A stretch of 40,037 bases of DNA from Planctomycetia bacterium (GTDB lineage: Bacteria; Planctomycetota; Planctomycetia; Gemmatales; Gemmataceae): assembly GCA_005799265.1 (NCBI GenBank), contig SYHD01000100.1, positions 1 to 40,037 of the forward strand, written 5' to 3'. The notes under the pieces were generated by a model. It made no database searches. It was not told the origin of the DNA and worked only from the letters and a program-made list of their open reading frames with translations. Below are positions 31,305-39,854 of this stretch, piece by piece. The position numbers and the translations under genes are program-made. The number at the start of each line of letters is the position of its first letter. Position 1 is the stretch's first letter.

Positions 31305-33371
31305 ATGCAAATGAAACCAATCATCACGCTTTGCGTCGCGTTCCTGATTCCGACCAGCGCACACGCACAGCCGGTGCGCTTCATGCTGCACGGCAACATG
31401 AGCCATGAGCTGCCGACGGAGGAGTATCTGCAATTCGTTGAGGAAGCGCGGCCCGATATCCTCGTCATGGGCGTCTTCGATCAACGGCTCTATTCGCTTA
31501 CATCGCCCGCGGCGAAATCGAAGAAGCCGCCTCTCGATCCCGGTGAGCATCTCGCCAAGTGGAAGGCGGTCGCCGATCGGTTGCACAAGAAAAACATCCG
31601 CTTGATCGGGCAAATGGAGTTGTTCGTCGTCAGCGATCAGCCGAAGGAAATCGACGACATGACCGGCTGGTTCGGCTTCCACGACAAGCACTGGAGCGCC
31701 AAACTGCTCGGCGCACGACCGACCAAGAGCTTCCGCGATCTGCTCACCCATTCGGTGATGCCGGAGCATCTGAAGGAAGACAAGACGGCCCTGTGCGGCT
31801 GCCGCGTCAATACCAAGGCGGTGCTCGGCTGCGTCAACAATCCGCACTGGCGTGAGGTGCAGAAACGCATGGTCAAGGCCGCGATCGAACACGGCGTCGA
31901 TGGATTTCTGACCAATCGCAATTTTTTCGAGCACTGCGATTGCCCGCATTGCCAGGAGGCGTTTCGCAGTTGGCTGAGCGCACGCTTCTCGGCCGACGAA
32001 TTGAAGACGCGCTTCGGCATCACGAACCTGCCGACGCACGTCTTCGCCTGCGTGACCGGCAATCATCGCACCCATGACCCGATCCCGGACGGCTTTCAAC
32101 TCGAGAAGATGCGCTTCGTCAAGGATCACGTGCGTGAATTTTTCGAGGATATCTACATCAAGCATGGCCGTGGGTTGAAGAAAGATCTGTTCGTTGGCCA
32201 GTGGAATCACATGGCGTATTTCGACGAGTTGCATCTCGACAAGGGCCATTTGCCTCCTTCGACGCGGACCAACCTGGCGCACGCGCTTGCGGACGAGCGC
32301 TGGAGCGTGCCGGCGAATCTCTGGGGCCGCGGCGAGGACCTGCTCTGGTACTGCAACTGGGGTACGACGCAGAACACCATCCTAGCCAAGGAGTATGCAG
32401 GCGATACCGTGCTGTACGGCCTGTACCTGCGTGCGATGGCGCGCGGCAAGGCGTACGTCATCAACAAGTACGACTTCTATCGTCCGCGCGTGCTGATGGC
32501 CGAGGCCGCCGCGCTCGGCTACGCCACCAATGCGATCGCGACGCCGTGGCAGCATGAGGAGGATCGCGCGGTCGTCCTGCGTTACTTCCGCTTTTTGCGC
32601 GAACATGCCGATCTCTATACGGACACGCAGCGCGTCGCCGAGGTCGGCCTGGTCTTTCCGCGCCGCGCCATTCATGCGGGAGACGCGTCACCCCTGGAAT
32701 ACACCGAGGCGGCTGGGCGCATGTTGATCCGTGAGCACCTGTTGTTCGACATGATTCCGGACGATCTGTTGTCCGGAACTTCGCTGGACGGCTTTCGCAC
32801 GCTCATCATCGCGGCGCCCGAATATCTCGACAAGAGCGAAATGGCCGTGCTGCACAAGTTCACCCAGCGCGGCGGTAAACTCATCTGGACGCCGGTGCGT
32901 GAAGACGACCGCGTCCGCCCTGGCGCCATGAGCGCGGATGCGAAACGATTGCATGCCAGGGCAACCGCGTTGCCGGGCCAGACGCTGCGCATCGACAATG
33001 CCCGCACCGAGCTAGAGCCGTTGCGTAAACAGTTCGTGCAGGCGTCGTGGAGCCAGGCGCGGGCGCCGTGGACCGTCGAGATGCACGCCTATCGGCAAGA
33101 GGCGAAGAAACGCTGGATCGTCCACCTGGTCAATTACAACCACAAGGAGAACGCGCCAGGCAAATCGGTGTCGGCGCGCGAGGCCCCCATCGAAGCGGCG
33201 CCGGTCGAAGTTCGGCTCAATCTCGCCGCCGACACGAAGGTTCGCCGTGTGCGATGCCTTTCCCCCGACGGCAGCGAATCGAAGGAGATTTCTTTCCGTA
33301 TCGACGCGGGACAGGTCCGTTTCACCCGGCCCGAATTTCTTGTTTACGGAATTTGTGTCGTGGAAGAATAA
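31305..33371 (+). CDS. Secreted glycoside-hydrolase-like protein with GATase/trimerisation-like domain
   Basis: The 688-residue product has a signal peptide (ending AHAQ, about residue 22). A TIM-barrel-like N-terminal domain covers about 23-410 and includes the Cys-rich CDCPHCQEAF seen in many bacterial family-42/fucosidase-like hypothetical hydrolases. A middle domain (about 440-560) with VGLVFPRRAIH, LLFDMIPDDLL and LIIAAPEYLDKSEMAVL resembles the glutamine-amidotransferase-like trimerisation domain of GH42 beta-galactosidases. A beta-sandwich tail closes it. Catalytic acids could not be assigned with confidence. ATGs at 31305 and 31311 are both possible; neither has a clear ribosome site. 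It probably acts on extracellular glycans; the substrate is unknown. Confidence 0.7.
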   Translation: MQMKPIITLCVAFLIPTSAHAQPVRFMLHGNMSHELPTEEYLQFVEEARPDILVMGVFDQRLYSLTSPAAKSKKPPLDPGEHLAKWKAVADRLHKKNIRLIGQMELFVVSDQPKEIDDMTGWFGFHDKHWSAKLLGARPTKSFRDLLTHSVMPEHLKEDKTALCGCRVNTKAVLGCVNNPHWREVQKRMVKAAIEHGVDGFLTNRNFFEHCDCPHCQEAFRSWLSARFSADELKTRFGITNLPTHVFACVTGNHRTHDPIPDGFQLEKMRFVKDHVREFFEDIYIKHGRGLKKDLFVGQWNHMAYFDELHLDKGHLPPSTRTNLAHALADERWSVPANLWGRGEDLLWYCNWGTTQNTILAKEYAGDTVLYGLYLRAMARGKAYVINKYDFYRPRVLMAEAAALGYATNAIATPWQHEEDRAVVLRYFRFLREHADLYTDTQRVAEVGLVFPRRAIHAGDASPLEYTEAAGRMLIREHLLFDMIPDDLLSGTSLDGFRTLIIAAPEYLDKSEMAVLHKFTQRGGKLIWTPVREDDRVRPGAMSADAKRLHARATALPGQTLRIDNARTELEPLRKQFVQASWSQARAPWTVEMHAYRQEAKKRWIVHLVNYNHKENAPGKSVSAREAPIEAAPVEVRLNLAADTKVRRVRCLSPDGSESKEISFRIDAGQVRFTRPEFLVYGICVVEE

Positions 33372-33496
33372 TAGGCAAACCATCGGTCCGGCAGGCGCGG
33401 ACGGACGAGAATACGCGGGCAAGGTATACTCGGGGCGAGGTGAAATGACACAAATTGCTTGTGCAGAATGAGGACCACATTTCGCAGCATCTCACG

Positions 33497-34636
33497 TCAT
33501 TCGCCCTTATGCGGCATTTTCTCTTTGCCACTGGCAACGTCCCAAACTCGAACGGTGTTGGCGGATCCTTCAGCGAGCAATCGGCCGTCAGGCGAGAATG
33601 CCAGCGTTTGTGCGTCGCCCGCCCATTTCTTGTTGGGTGTGACGGTGGCATCCCCCATGACGTGCAATCCTTTGCCGGTGGTCACGTCGTGCAGACGAAT
33701 CGCGGTGCTGTTGCTGGTCCGCGTCGCCAACGTCTTTGCGTCCGGTGAGAAGACGAACGCAACGTAAACGCCCTGCTGGACTGCGGGCAACCGGCGGATT
33801 TCCTTTTCCGCGCTGACATCGAACAGGCGGGCGGTGCCATCGGAGCTTGCCCAGGCCAGGAGAGTCTTGGCATCCGCAGTGAAGGCAAGGGAAGCGACGC
33901 CGAAACCGGTACGGACATCCAGGAACGGATTGTTTGGCTGAAACTTGGACTGCAAGAGTTCCTTGCCTTTCAAGGCGCCAATTCCCCAGAGCCGGACGAC
34001 GCCCCGTTGCTGCATGTCGTCCTTGGTCACATGGACGGCGAAGAGGCTGAGGTTATCTGAGACGAAGAGCAAGCTGTTGTCGCAATTGGCGCCGCCCGCG
34101 AAGAAGTTGCCATGAAATGGGCGCAACGTGGAGGCGTCGCCGAATGACAGCAATCGCCTTCCGGTGGCAATGCTGACGAGGTGAATCATCTGGTCCTTGC
34201 TGCGGATCGCCAGAGTCTTGCCGTCGGGAGAGAAGGCTGCGCAGGCGGCCCCGAGGACGCCGGCCTTGTTGGCTTCGTTCATTTCAAGAGTGCGATTTCC
34301 CTTCCCGGTCGCGGTTTCCCACAGGCGAATGCGGCCTTCCTGAGTCACCACCGCCACCATCGCCCCATCGGGGGACAATACGGCGATGCTGGGCCCAAGC
34401 GTTTTCGGTGTGAGCGCTGTGCCAAAGCGGCGCAGTTCCTTGCCGGTTGCTGCCTCAAAGACGCGAAAGGAGCCGTCCTGAGAAGCCGTCAACAATTGCT
34501 TGCCCGAATCGAGGAAGCGAACGAACGTGACAGGGCTATCGTGTTGCCAGGATCGCCCCGGCTGCGCCGCGCCAAGAACTGGCATGGCGGCAATCAGCAA
34601 CAGCGCGAGGGCGAACCTTCTTGAATCGCGTGGCAT
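33497..34636 (-). CDS. Secreted WD40-repeat protein
   Basis: The 379-residue product has a signal peptide (LALLLIAAMPVLGAAQ). About seven WD40-like blades follow, each with a pattern such as SPDGAMVAVVTQEGRIRLWE, SPDGKTLAIRSKDQMIHLV or SPDGRLLAEGSANTVRVWD. It is predicted to be a single extracytoplasmic seven-bladed propeller with no other domain. Such proteins are abundant in planctomycetes, usually without a known partner. It converges with the glycoside-hydrolase-like gene and is followed on the same strand by nothing related; upstream on the same strand lies the metallo-beta-lactamase-fold gene, 38 bases away. Confidence 0.88.
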   Translation of the reverse strand: MPRDSRRFALALLLIAAMPVLGAAQPGRSWQHDSPVTFVRFLDSGKQLLTASQDGSFRVFEAATGKELRRFGTALTPKTLGPSIAVLSPDGAMVAVVTQEGRIRLWETATGKGNRTLEMNEANKAGVLGAACAAFSPDGKTLAIRSKDQMIHLVSIATGRRLLSFGDASTLRPFHGNFFAGGANCDNSLLFVSDNLSLFAVHVTKDDMQQRGVVRLWGIGALKGKELLQSKFQPNNPFLDVRTGFGVASLAFTADAKTLLAWASSDGTARLFDVSAEKEIRRLPAVQQGVYVAFVFSPDAKTLATRTSNSTAIRLHDVTTGKGLHVMGDATVTPNKKWAGDAQTLAFSPDGRLLAEGSANTVRVWDVASGKEKMPHKGE

Positions 34637-34674
34637 GTGGCCAATCCTCTTTCCGCGCGTGCGGATGGGCTGTG

Positions 34675-35505
34675 CTATTTGAGGGGCACGGTGCGAAACT
34701 CCAGGCGTTTCTCCTCCATGACGATCGAGCGGCCGGCGCCGGCGCTGTACTTGCCGAAGACCGATTGCAGCATGTCCGTGGCCAGGTCGCCGGTGCAGTG
34801 CGCCGGGACGACGAGCTTGACTTTCAATTCGTCGAGCCGATTGACGATCTTGCGGATCTGCTCCGGCTCCGTCTTGAGAAGATGGAAGCCGCCCAGGAGC
34901 ATCCGGATCGAGTCCTTTTTTCGTTGCGTTTGCGCGGTCTCGACCATTTTGATGATGCCGGGATGCGAACAGCCGACGATCATCACCAGACCCTGCGAGG
35001 TTTCGAGCAAGAGCGCCTGCTCGGGCGGCAACCCCTCGATCGGGCCGGTCGAAAAGACGCCGGGCATCAGCTCGAAGGGACCTTTCACGCGATTGGGCTT
35101 CATCTTCACCTGGTCGGCGGCCTTGAACGCTTCGATGCCGAACGAGTCGAGGAAATAAACCTTCATCTTGGGGTTCTTCTCGAAGACCCAGTAGATGCCG
35201 CGGCGGTGATCGTCGTGGACGTGCGAGATAAACGCTTCGTCGATCGACTTGGGGTCGATCTTCATTTTTTCCATGTGTTCCAGAAGCAAGATCGGATCGC
35301 CGCCGGAATCGAAGAGGATGCGCTTACCGCGGAAGTCGATCAGGGCGGCGAAGCCCCAGGAGCGCGTGAAATCTTTGTTGGCGGCGGTGTTGTCGAAGAG
35401 GATGCGGATCTCCAACTCGGGCTTGGGCTTCACGTCCTGAGCGTTGCTCATCGGAATGAAGACCAGGCCAAAGAGAGTCAAACAACGCCAGTGAAAGTTC
35501 GACAT
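34675..35505 (-). CDS. Secreted metallo-beta-lactamase-fold hydrolase (COG1237-like)
   Basis: The 276-residue product has a signal peptide (about 1-22, ending MSNA). It carries the MBL metal motif SHVHDDH (HxHxDH), ILFDSGGD before it, VGCSHPGI and a late AHCTGD His. The GCSHPG segment is typical of the COG1237 group related to the dihydropterin/ribofuranosylaminobenzene phosphate synthase family, but export makes that reaction unlikely here. AGGGAG lies 6 bases before the ATG at 35505, so the ATG two codons earlier is not used. It is probably co-transcribed with the WD40 gene. A zinc hydrolase of unknown substrate. Confidence 0.85.
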   Translation of the reverse strand: MSNFHWRCLTLFGLVFIPMSNAQDVKPKPELEIRILFDNTAANKDFTRSWGFAALIDFRGKRILFDSGGDPILLLEHMEKMKIDPKSIDEAFISHVHDDHRRGIYWVFEKNPKMKVYFLDSFGIEAFKAADQVKMKPNRVKGPFELMPGVFSTGPIEGLPPEQALLLETSQGLVMIVGCSHPGIIKMVETAQTQRKKDSIRMLLGGFHLLKTEPEQIRKIVNRLDELKVKLVVPAHCTGDLATDMLQSVFGKYSAGAGRSIVMEEKRLEFRTVPLK

Positions 35506-35533
35506 TTCCATCTCCCTGTCCGCGTCGCAGATT

Positions 35534-35552
35534 CACGACGCGGAGCGTCGTG
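35534..35552. repeat. Dispersed hairpin repeat, copy 2
   Basis: This is identical to the 19 bases at 10334-10352 (CACGACGCGGAGCGTCGTG) and is again followed by GCYACA. It lies 7 bases beyond the stop codon of the minus-strand solenoid gene and may also serve as its terminator. Confidence 0.65.
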
Positions 35553-35558
35553 CCACAC

Positions 35559-37805
35559 TTACTTGCCCGTGCCTTCCTTCTTCAGCATCGCCTTGTACTC
35601 GACGGCTTCACGGCGTTCGAGCCGGCCGCGCATGCGCAGCACGTGGGTGTCGAGCTGCGGCGCCAGGTCCTTTTGTGCATCGCCGGTCAGGTGATACAAC
35701 TTGTAGGTCGTTGTCTTAGCGTATGCGACGACCAGCTTCCACGGGCCTTCCTCAATCGACTGCGTGCCGGCGCGCTCGGGCAGTTCGATCTTCGCCTGCT
35801 TCTTGAGGAGGGCCCAAAATTTTTCGTCGGCAGTACCGAGATCGTCCTTGGACTCGGGGTCCAAGAGGACATTATCTCTCGGCTTGCCTTGCGGACCGTC
35901 GAACACGACCGCCTTGTCCTTCGGGTTCATGGAGACGGCAGTATTTCCAGCGACGACCGCGGTGCCGATCGGGTTCTTGACGGTGATGGCAGTCCCCTGG
36001 AAGTTGCGGATCACGTTATCGACGACGGTGATCTTACAGCCGGAGCTGTTGAGGAGATTACGATAGCCGTCGACCTGGTTGCCGATGATGGTGAGATCGG
36101 CCTTGCCCCAGCCCCAGACGGCCGAGCCGCTCTTACCGCCGCCGTGCATGTGATTGCCGCGGATGCGCGCCGTGCCGTCGACGAGGATGCCAGCGACGCC
36201 GCCGCCTTTGAGGGTGTTGCCGACGATCAACGCCGACGAGCCTTCGCGCACGGCAATGAGGGGAGGCATGCCGCCGGAGCGCGCGAGTTCGTTGTCCATG
36301 ATGTAGGCGACCGAGCCGAAACGCAGGCCGATGGCGACGAGGCTGTTGTCGAGGCACTTATTGTGCAGAAGCATGACGACCGCGCCATGGCGGGCGCCGA
36401 TGCCGGCGGCCTTGTTGTCCTTGCATTCGTTCCCCTCGATCAGGGCGAAGGCGCGTTCGCGCGTGCCGATGCCGGCCAGGTCGTTCTTGTAGCAGCGGTT
36501 GCCCTTGATGATCGGCGTGGCCCCTTCGCGCGAACCGATGCCGGCGAGCCTGTTTTCGTAGCAGTCGTTGTCGACGATAAGAGCCTTGGCGCCGAGACGG
36601 CTGCCGATGCCGGCCATCTCGTTCTTGTAGCACTTGTTGGCGCGGATGATCGGCTCGGCGCCGTCACGGGATCCGATGCCGGCCATCTCGTTCTCGTAGC
36701 ATTCGTTGCCTTCGATGATCGGCCTGGCGCCGTCGCGGCTGCCGATGCCGGCCATCTTGTTACGGTAACATTTGTTGCCACGGATGACGGGGGCGGCGCC
36801 ATTGCGTGAGCCGATGCCGGCCATCTCGTTCTCGTAGCACTCATTGCCAACGATGATGCCTTCGGCGCCATCGCGTGAGCCGATGCCGGCCATCTGATTC
36901 TTGTAGCAGCGATTGTGGCGGATGAGGGGCGCCGCGCCGTCGCGCGAGCCGATGCCCGCCATCTCGTTGCCGTAGCACTCATTGTCCTCGATGATCGGGT
37001 TGGTCCCTTTCATGCGGACGCCGATGCCGGCGCGGCGATTGTTGTAGCACTTGTTGCCGCGCACGATGGGGGTTGCACCTTCGCGGATGCCGATGCCGGC
37101 GCGGACGTTGTCGAAGCATTCGTTGTTGATGATGGTCGCCTTCGAGTTGCGATTGCCGATGCCGCCGCGCAGGTTGTTGAAGCAGACGTTGGCCTCGATG
37201 GTCGGCGTCGCGCCGTCGGCGATGCCGATGCCGCCGCCCATGTTGCGATGGACGATATTTTTGTAGATGCGCGAGTTGTTCCCCTTGCCGGAGCAACCGA
37301 TGCCCGCGTGGCCGTTGTCGTGGACGATGCAGAACTGCACGATCGCAGTGACGTCGGGAACGCCGAGCGCGGGCACGGCATCCTTGACGCCGACGGCGCC
37401 GCGTTCATCGGGGAGCAGTTCGCCGCTGGTGGCGTAGTGGAAATCGTAATCCTTCTGATCGAAGGCGCCGGCGCGGGTGACGCTGAAGCCGTCGAGGACC
37501 GACCCCTCGGCCATGAGGACGGCCGGCCCCTTGGCGCCGGCGCCGGTATGCTCGATGCTCGTCGCCTCGGCGCGCTTGAGGCCGCGCTTGCCGGGTGTGT
37601 CGTCGCCGGCGCTCTTGAGGGTAACGCCCTGCTTGAGGCGAACCGGCTCGCGATACGCGCCGGCCTCGACCAGCACCGTGTCGCCCGGTTTGGCGGCATC
37701 GACAGCGGCCTGGATTGTCTTGAATTCCTTGGGCACGTGCAACGTGACTGCACCGACGGGGACCGCGCAGCAGCCGAGCAACACGAGAATGACGGCGGGA
37801 CGCAT
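35559..37805 (-). CDS. Secreted right-handed beta-helix protein with near-perfect 23-residue repeat
   Basis: The 748-residue product has a signal peptide (about 1-19). The start of a NosD/pectate-lyase-like beta-helix follows (KEFKTIQAAVDAAKPGDTVL, 26-45). From about residue 167 to 500 it has roughly fifteen coils of 23 residues with the form AGIGSRDGAxPIIxGNxCYxNxM. Within these, Cys recurs at 277, 300, 323, 346, 369, 392, 415, 438, 461 and 484, exactly every 23 residues, forming a likely ladder. Less regular coils follow to about 640, then a helical tail. GAGGAG precedes the ATG. It starts 42 bases after a MarR gene on the same strand, so expression may be MarR controlled. Such folds bind or cleave polysaccharide; no catalytic residues were assigned. 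Confidence 0.88.
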   Translation of the reverse strand: MRPAVILVLLGCCAVPVGAVTLHVPKEFKTIQAAVDAAKPGDTVLVEAGAYREPVRLKQGVTLKSAGDDTPGKRGLKRAEATSIEHTGAGAKGPAVLMAEGSVLDGFSVTRAGAFDQKDYDFHYATSGELLPDERGAVGVKDAVPALGVPDVTAIVQFCIVHDNGHAGIGCSGKGNNSRIYKNIVHRNMGGGIGIADGATPTIEANVCFNNLRGGIGNRNSKATIINNECFDNVRAGIGIREGATPIVRGNKCYNNRRAGIGVRMKGTNPIIEDNECYGNEMAGIGSRDGAAPLIRHNRCYKNQMAGIGSRDGAEGIIVGNECYENEMAGIGSRNGAAPVIRGNKCYRNKMAGIGSRDGARPIIEGNECYENEMAGIGSRDGAEPIIRANKCYKNEMAGIGSRLGAKALIVDNDCYENRLAGIGSREGATPIIKGNRCYKNDLAGIGTRERAFALIEGNECKDNKAAGIGARHGAVVMLLHNKCLDNSLVAIGLRFGSVAYIMDNELARSGGMPPLIAVREGSSALIVGNTLKGGGVAGILVDGTARIRGNHMHGGGKSGSAVWGWGKADLTIIGNQVDGYRNLLNSSGCKITVVDNVIRNFQGTAITVKNPIGTAVVAGNTAVSMNPKDKAVVFDGPQGKPRDNVLLDPESKDDLGTADEKFWALLKKQAKIELPERAGTQSIEEGPWKLVVAYAKTTTYKLYHLTGDAQKDLAPQLDTHVLRMRGRLERREAVEYKAMLKKEGTGK

Positions 37806-37847
37806 GGTAAGTCTCCTCGATCTTCGCTCCGGGCGTTGGAGTCTGAT

Positions 37848-38333
37848 TCATTCCGACGATCGATGGGCGGCAGTCATCTTGTTCAAGAGCCGGGCCATCT
37901 CTTTCCGCTCAAGCACGGTCAACCCTTGCATCACCAGATCCATTTGCTGCTGATGGACCAGCCAGATGCGCTTCAGCAACTTCTGCCCGCTGGCGCTGAC
38001 CCGGACGTACTTCTCGCGGCGATCCGCGGGGTTGCCCTGGCGCTCGATCAGGCCCTTGCGTTCCAGGCGTTTTAGCAGCACGGTGACGTTCGGGAACGAC
38101 ACATAAAGCTCGCGCGCCAGCTGCCGTTGCGTCGGCAACTCCTCTCGAAATCGGTTGGCGATGGTCAGCAGTTGAAACTGCGGCGGCGTCAAGTCGAAGC
38201 CGGCAAAGTAAGGCTCCATCAGGCGCTGGAGCGTCCCATAGCCGCGCAGGACAGCCACCATCGCCTCGCGGGAGGCTGAGAGCGGAAAGCCGTCGTGCAG
38301 GTTCGTGCCCGGCGAAGAATCCTGGCTAAGCAT
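37848..38333 (-). CDS. MarR-family transcriptional regulator
   Basis: The 161-residue product has the MarR winged helix: FDLTPPQFQLLTIANR, the recognition helix region QRQLARELYVSFPNVTVLLK, and the wing RLERKGLIERQGNPADRREK, followed by VSASGQKLL and a C-terminal dimerisation helix. It is probably a dimeric repressor responding to a small ligand. An inverted repeat GTTAACTATTTAAC 31 bases before the ATG suggests autoregulation. The beta-helix gene follows on the same strand after 42 bases and is the likely co-regulated target. Confidence 0.93.
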   Translation of the reverse strand: MLSQDSSPGTNLHDGFPLSASREAMVAVLRGYGTLQRLMEPYFAGFDLTPPQFQLLTIANRFREELPTQRQLARELYVSFPNVTVLLKRLERKGLIERQGNPADRREKYVRVSASGQKLLKRIWLVHQQQMDLVMQGLTVLERKEMARLLNKMTAAHRSSE

Positions 38334-38364
38334 GGGAAGGCCCCGGCGATCCAGGGTTCTATTC

Positions 38365-38378
38365 GTTAACTATTTAAC
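38365..38378. promoter_or_regulatory. Putative MarR operator
   Basis: GTTAACTATTTAAC contains the inverted repeat GTTAA-N4-TTAAC and lies in an AT-rich stretch upstream of the MarR ATG. A second TTAACTAT overlaps it, giving a partial direct repeat. MarR dimers bind such AT-rich dyads; binding here is inferred from position. Confidence 0.5.
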
Positions 38379-38510
38379 TATAAGACGCGTGCTCTGTCAA
38401 TGAAGTTCCCCGAAATGAACGACCACGATTTAACCTACTACCGAATACGGCAGGAAACGAACTGCTTCGCCGGGCAGTCGAGGAATAAATTTGGAAATGC
38501 CAAAATGGAA

Positions 38511-38996
38511 TCAAGGAATCGTCAGCTTAACTTTGCCGGGTATCAGGCACACTTTCCCATTGCATGATTGCACGTCGATCACAAGCTCCAACGGACTCGT
38601 GTCGCCTGCGACGCGTTTGAGGTTGGCTTCGATCTTGACCACGCCCGTGTAGATGTCGTACTCGTCTTTCGTGTCCTTATCGACGTAAGTCTTGCCTTGC
38701 GGATACAGCACGCGCACGCCTTCTAGCTTCGCCTTGGCGGCGAGATTCACTTTCGTGCGCGCGGCATCCAGGAATTCCTTGTTGTGATTGACGGGGTTGG
38801 CGTACAGATGCCAGCCTTGCTCGATCTTGAGAGTGATCGTAACAAGCTGCTCGCCTTGGCCGTTGATCTTGCCGGCCGTCGCGGTCGCTTTGACCTTGCT
38901 GGTCGAATTGTTGTTGTCGCCGGCGTCGCACGTCAGCGCGAAACCGACCAGGGCGGTGGTTGCGACAAGAGCGGCGAGGAGTCTGTGCTGGGTCAT
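38511..38996 (-). CDS. Secreted DsbC/DsbD-N-like domain protein, paralog 1
   Basis: The 161-residue product has a signal peptide (ending TCDAG, about residue 26). One domain follows with GWHLYANPVNH, ARTKVNLAA, VLYPQGKTY and a terminal CNGKVCLIPGKVKL. GWHLYANP and the C-terminal Cys pair recall the disulphide-bond-corrector domain (PF11412) found at the N-terminus of DsbD. Here the domain is free-standing. The CxxxxC pair could exchange thiols with a DsbD-like partner in the periplasm. AGGA lies before the ATG. A paralog lies 84 bases upstream on the same strand. Confidence 0.8.
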   Translation of the reverse strand: MTQHRLLAALVATTALVGFALTCDAGDNNNSTSKVKATATAGKINGQGEQLVTITLKIEQGWHLYANPVNHNKEFLDAARTKVNLAAKAKLEGVRVLYPQGKTYVDKDTKDEYDIYTGVVKIEANLKRVAGDTSPLELVIDVQSCNGKVCLIPGKVKLTIP

Positions 38997-39080
38997 GGAT
39001 ATTCCTGGAAAGGTGGATCTGGATCAGCGGGCATCATGCGCAGCCGCCGTGAGCGGGGGCTCTTTGTTGCTGAGGCGCAC

Positions 39081-39551
39081 TTACGGGACATTCAACTTCT
39101 TGGTCCCCGTCAGCAAGCAATTGTCCTTGTCACACGCATTGACCGTGATGCCGACCTCGAGCGAACTGTTGTCCCCATTCGCGCGCGTCAGCTCGATCTG
39201 GATGACGACTCGGCCCTCGTAGACTCGGTACTTGTCTTTATCGATCGTCTTCTCGGTGCCGGGCGGATAATTGATGCTCGCTGCCACTTTGTCCTTGGCC
39301 TTGACGGTGATCTTGGTGCGATTGGGTTCGAACATTTCGTTCCCGACGGGATTGGCGTAGATGTACCAGCCCTTGTCGATGTCGATGGTGAGCGTCAACA
39401 TCTGCTTGCCGTCGGGCCCTGCTTTGCCGAGCACGGCGGTTGCTTTGATCTTGGCGTCCGATTTATCGATCTTCTGCGCGTTCGCGTTCGACATGGACGT
39501 CAGGGAAGCACAGGCGATCAACAAGGCGCCGACCAAAGGGGTTCGCTTCAT
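39081..39551 (-). CDS. Secreted DsbC/DsbD-N-like domain protein, paralog 2
   Basis: The 156-residue product has a signal peptide (ending MSNANAQ, about residue 26). It has the same domain as its neighbour: GWYIYANPVGN, NRTKITVKAKD, INYPPGTEKTIDKDKYRVYE and the terminal CDKDNCLLTGTKKL Cys pair. GGAG precedes the ATG. The two genes are tandem duplicates and probably co-transcribed. A redox role is inferred from the DsbD-N-like fold and Cys pair only; no DsbD membrane protein or thioredoxin is nearby. Confidence 0.8.
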   Translation of the reverse strand: MKRTPLVGALLIACASLTSMSNANAQKIDKSDAKIKATAVLGKAGPDGKQMLTLTIDIDKGWYIYANPVGNEMFEPNRTKITVKAKDKVAASINYPPGTEKTIDKDKYRVYEGRVVIQIELTRANGDNSSLEVGITVNACDKDNCLLTGTKKLNVP

Positions 39552-39854
39552 GTTGTTTCTCCGGGGATGGTCAGTTTCATCACATCAACGGGCGTGCGAA
39601 GCGATGCGTATTCGTCTATTTTCGACTGCAAATGCAAACCATCTTTATCCTACTCCAAGCGCTGTTGTGCGAACCAGTCCATTTGGCGCGACGATGACGA
39701 AAATTCCGCTTGCAACACATTCACACACACACGCACCCGACACTGGCGCGAACGCGGACGCTCGCTGTCCCCTCAGTCAGCCCAGATACTTCAGCCCGAC
39801 GCCATTTTCGTGGCAGGCGAGAATCTTTGCCTGGGTGTACGACACGGTTTGTAA
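39552..39854. other. Gap between the DsbC-like gene and the transposase end
   Basis: No gene is supported. It contains a short CA-rich run (39715-39734) and, on the minus strand after the transposase stop, a 22-codon frame reading QAKILACHENGVGLKYLG that may belong to the element. The end of the insertion sequence should lie in this interval, but I could not identify its terminal repeat because the other end is outside the window. Confidence 0.5.

Noticed and set aside
30501..32282. 593-codon minus-strand frame as one protein
   Set aside because: Only the last 249 codons are real (signal peptide from 31250). The rest is antisense to the glycoside-hydrolase-like gene and has shadow-frame composition.
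35550..36809. 419-codon plus-strand frame with regular repeats
   Set aside because: The repeats are the reverse complement of the solenoid repeats on the minus strand; no start signal or family.
36310..37310. CRISPR-like array suggested by the 69-base periodicity
   Set aside because: The periodicity is codon based (23 codons), units vary at silent and coding positions, and they encode the beta-solenoid; there are no constant repeats with unique spacers.
39715..39734. CA-rich microsatellite near the transposase end
   Set aside because: Too short and interrupted to be meaningful by itself.
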